The notes beneath the pieces are model-generated. The model made no database searches and was not told the DNA's origin. It was given only the letters and a program-made list of their open reading frames with translations. Source: Manihot esculenta (taxonomy: Eukaryota; Streptophyta; Magnoliopsida; Malpighiales; Euphorbiaceae). Taken from it: 64,000 bases of DNA. Made by a program: the position numbers and the translations under genes. The stretch is from NCBI RefSeq assembly GCF_001659605.2, contig NC_035161.2:37839956-37903955 (forward strand). The letters run 5' to 3'. Shown here piece after piece: positions 61,632 through 64,000 of this stretch. Position 1 is the first letter of the stretch. Every line of letters begins with the position of its first letter.

Positions 61632-61715
61632 TAGGCTAGTATTTTTACAAAAGCATTACCAAGAGCAAAACTTGAATTCATGAGATCTTTGCTTGGTGTT
61701 TCCAAAAACAATCTC

Positions 61716-61724
61716 AAGGAGGAG
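61716..61724 (+). other. polypurine tract
   Basis: AAGGAGGAG directly before the 3' LTR, in the expected place for plus-strand priming. Confidence 0.85.
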
Positions 61725-62132
61725 TGTTAGTTTAGTTGAGATTGTAGTTGGAAACTAATTAGAAATATTTTATATTTTAGTTAAATTTTATCCTTTGGTT
61801 ATTGTATGGTTTGTGTTGTACCTGTTATATCAGAAACTTTGATTTTGAAATCAGGATTCCAAATTTGGTGGGATTATGTCTTTTTAATGTCTGTTGCAAC
61901 TGTTGTATCAGAAACTTTGATTTTGAAATCAGGATTCCAAATTTGTTGGATTTTTAATATTAGAATGGTTAGATGTTAAGATGAATACTTTTTAACTTAT
62001 AAAAGTTTTGTATAAAAGCTTTCTTTTATAACTTAGTAGGAAAATACCAAATTAATAGGGAAATCTTCTTACTCAAAATTTTTCATATTTTTTATTTTTT
62101 TTTCTTGCTCTCCATTGTTGTAATGGGTAATA
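61725..62132 (+). repeat. 3' LTR of the copia element, with internal duplication
   Basis: A 408-bp LTR, longer than the 5' LTR. A segment containing ATCAGAAACTTTGATTTTG is tandemly duplicated with a 78-bp period (copies starting about 61,829 and 61,907). The TATAAAA box is at 62,011-62,017. The terminal CA appears mutated to TA. Confidence 0.88.
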
Positions 62133-64000
62133 GACATATTTTATTTAGTGGTTTTTTAAATGTAAATACCATTGGGTGAATTACTTTCTATTGGCATTAC
62201 AAGCACATCACATTATGGCATAGTAATATTTCAAAGTTTAATGAATCTTTCACTGATTAAATGGAATGGTTAATAGATTATTTATGGTTAAATTTTTTAT
62301 AATTTATTAATGGAATAACTCTTTTAATATAAATAGCTTTTCGGTCTGGGTATAAATGTTTTATTTAAACATCTTGTTCAAACTATTAAATCTATGTTTT
62401 TAATTTCTTAATGTGGATATTGACAAAATTTGATTGAAACTTTAGAATGGCTTTATAAGTGTATGTCTTTGGTTAATTTGATTCGATGGAAAAATAAATC
62501 AGTATTTTTTTTCATTGTACGAGCAAAATTGGTTGGATTAACTCGCTTTTTTCCTTAGCTTATATGTACACTTATGCCGCAGAACTTGGGTGTTTATGGG
62601 CACAATATTTTCAAAGATACAGCTTATCTCGAAGATCCGCAACCGATAAAGGTGCCAATGGGCTTGGCATTGTTCATTCATAAGGTGTTGTTGTTCTTTC
62701 TTGTTGTTGTCATAATCATCACTCACATGTGAATTCTCGGAAACCCTATCCTTAGTTTCCTTGTAAATTTATTACTATGTAGATGAAACTGAAAACTCAA
62801 ATAATACATTTAGAAGGCAGGAGTCCCATTTGAAGGAAAAATGAATACTAATTGATGATAATGAAAGCGATTGTTTCATTTTGTTTGTTGAAAGCGACGC
62901 ATCAGGTAGAATAGCAAATGTACAAAACAATTATATCTCATCATAAGAAACATGATAATTGATTATATTTTGTTCACATCTTCATGGGGCATTAACTTTT
63001 TTTGGTTCCATACAGTTTAATGATTGATTTCAAAGTGAGAAAAAAAAATCCTAAATATATTTTACAATATGGGATGTAAAGAAAATTTTGAAAGTAACTA
63101 TGACATGAATATTTATAATTAAATAATTTGATAATTTTACTTTTTAGAAATATATAATTAGCGTTACAGGACCACATTGGAGCTGACATGAGAAATTCAT
63201 TTTATGAGAAGAAATCAAGAAATTAGATGGAGAGTCTCGTGAAGAGAGTATGCTATTTTGAAGGAACAATCATAAGAAATTCTTTTGGTTTATTTACTGT
63301 TTTGACGTTGATCTTTCATCAAAGCACCTCTGTTTTTTCTGTCAGTAGCTAAAATAATGCTATGTCCTTCTCCTTTTATTTCATCTAAAGCATCAACTTC
63401 TGAAAAGAAAACTGAATTCTCCTTACATGTATATATACAAAACAAGATTGGTAATAGAATCTATTTTCTGGAATTTTCATGTGTTTCTTGGATTGTAATA
63501 ACCTGAATGGAATTAGCTAAGCACAGTTCACTATTATCAAGGAAAGTTTCTAATTAATAAAATAAATTGAAATAAAATAAAATTGGTGGTTAGGGCTTTA
63601 GGAACATTAAAAACATCAGAATCAGATGCATGGGCAGCATGTGATTGTTGGTGTGGGGGTTCCATGGTTGGTTGGACGATCATTGTTGCGTGCATGGGCT
63701 GGCCTGACCCTGATCTTTCTTCAAATCTCTCGACGTGCTTCAAAAGAAACCCTAATCCAGAGAATTTTACCATTTCCAGACATAATTTACCCAATCAGAT
63801 TTGTTTCTTTTGTGGTTCTTTCTTTATGTGGATTTTTTTTCTTTCAGCTGGGTTTGTTAGTTCTTAGCCTTTGTTTGGTTTGAAGTCTGCTTGGTTTGGA
63901 CTCGTATCTTGCTGATCCCTTTCGTTGTACTTCTCCCTCTTTTTTATAATATTCCGCCATTATTTGAAACTTGCTTACATTTCTAAGAGCAAAAATCAAG
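62133..64000. other. intergenic, no gene recognised
   Basis: A+T-rich sequence with short open frames that match nothing I recognise. From about 63,580 to the end the sequence is more complex, then pyrimidine-rich, as in the leader of a gene lying beyond the window. No start codon in a family-like frame was found. Confidence 0.4.

Larger units (their letters stand above)
57305..62132 (+). mobile_element. complete but inactive Ty1/copia LTR retrotransposon
   Basis: An element of about 4.8 kb with both LTRs, a primer-binding site, a gag-pol region in gag-protease-integrase-RT-RNaseH order (the copia order) and a purine-rich tract before the 3' LTR. The 5-bp flanks AACAT (57,300-57,304) and GACAT (62,133-62,137) fit a target-site duplication with one later change. 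The two LTRs differ by roughly 15-20% by eye and the coding region carries many stops and frameshifts. The insertion is therefore old and cannot move by its own proteins. Confidence 0.93.

Noticed and set aside
63583..63883. Plus-strand frames near the window end
   Set aside because: Two overlapping frames with no family resemblance. More likely the leader or promoter of a gene beyond the window.

Overview
This window is nuclear DNA from a dicot plant. Genes are separated by long A+T-rich spacers. Introns are GT-AG with U-rich acceptors, several genes carry an intron in the 5' leader, and the protein families are plant-specific (FLZ zinc fingers, GPI-anchored lipid-transfer proteins, a D-34 LEA protein). 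There is also a decayed Ty1/copia element. Nothing fixes the species. Base composition and gene style would fit Malpighiales or another rosid, but that is a guess. No bacterial operon, CRISPR array, tRNA or rRNA was seen.

Layout. 0.2 kb: a short near-perfect hairpin. 2.2-5.3 kb (+): a ten-exon inositol polyphosphate 5-phosphatase. 9.4-9.6 kb: a promoter-like block with no gene behind it. 13.4-15.4 kb (-): an FLZ zinc-finger gene. 16.8-17.8 kb (-) and 18.6-19.4 kb (+): a head-to-head pair of GPI-anchored lipid-transfer protein genes sharing about 740 bp of promoter. 22.0-26.1 kb (+): an F-box/kelch gene (SKIP30 type) with a 2.9 kb leader intron. 27.0-29.0 kb (+): a broken copy of a WDR4/TRM82 tRNA-methyltransferase subunit gene. 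33.2-34.2 kb (+): a MARD1-type FLZ gene. 38.1-38.8 kb (-): a PNRC-motif protein. 39.4-47.9 kb: an A+T-rich desert with repeats. 48-50 kb (+): SEC13, with a fold-back element in its leader intron. 51.2-51.7 kb (+): an HSP20-like protein. 54.1-55.0 kb (+): a D-34 type LEA/seed maturation protein. 57.3-62.1 kb (+): a complete but dead copia element with both LTRs. 62.1-64.0 kb: no recognisable gene.

The genes do not form one pathway. Several belong to families tied to ABA, seed or stress biology (MARD1-type FLZ, D-34 LEA, HSP20-like, 5-phosphatase). From memory, their closest Arabidopsis relatives fall in two separate stretches of chromosome 3 (around At3g63210-63240 and At3g22490-22620). Here the two sets are interleaved, which suggests an ancestral block that was later split by duplication and gene loss. 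The most unusual sequence structures are the hairpin at 201-284, the inverted-repeat element inside the SEC13 intron, and the orphan promoter-like block near 9.5 kb.
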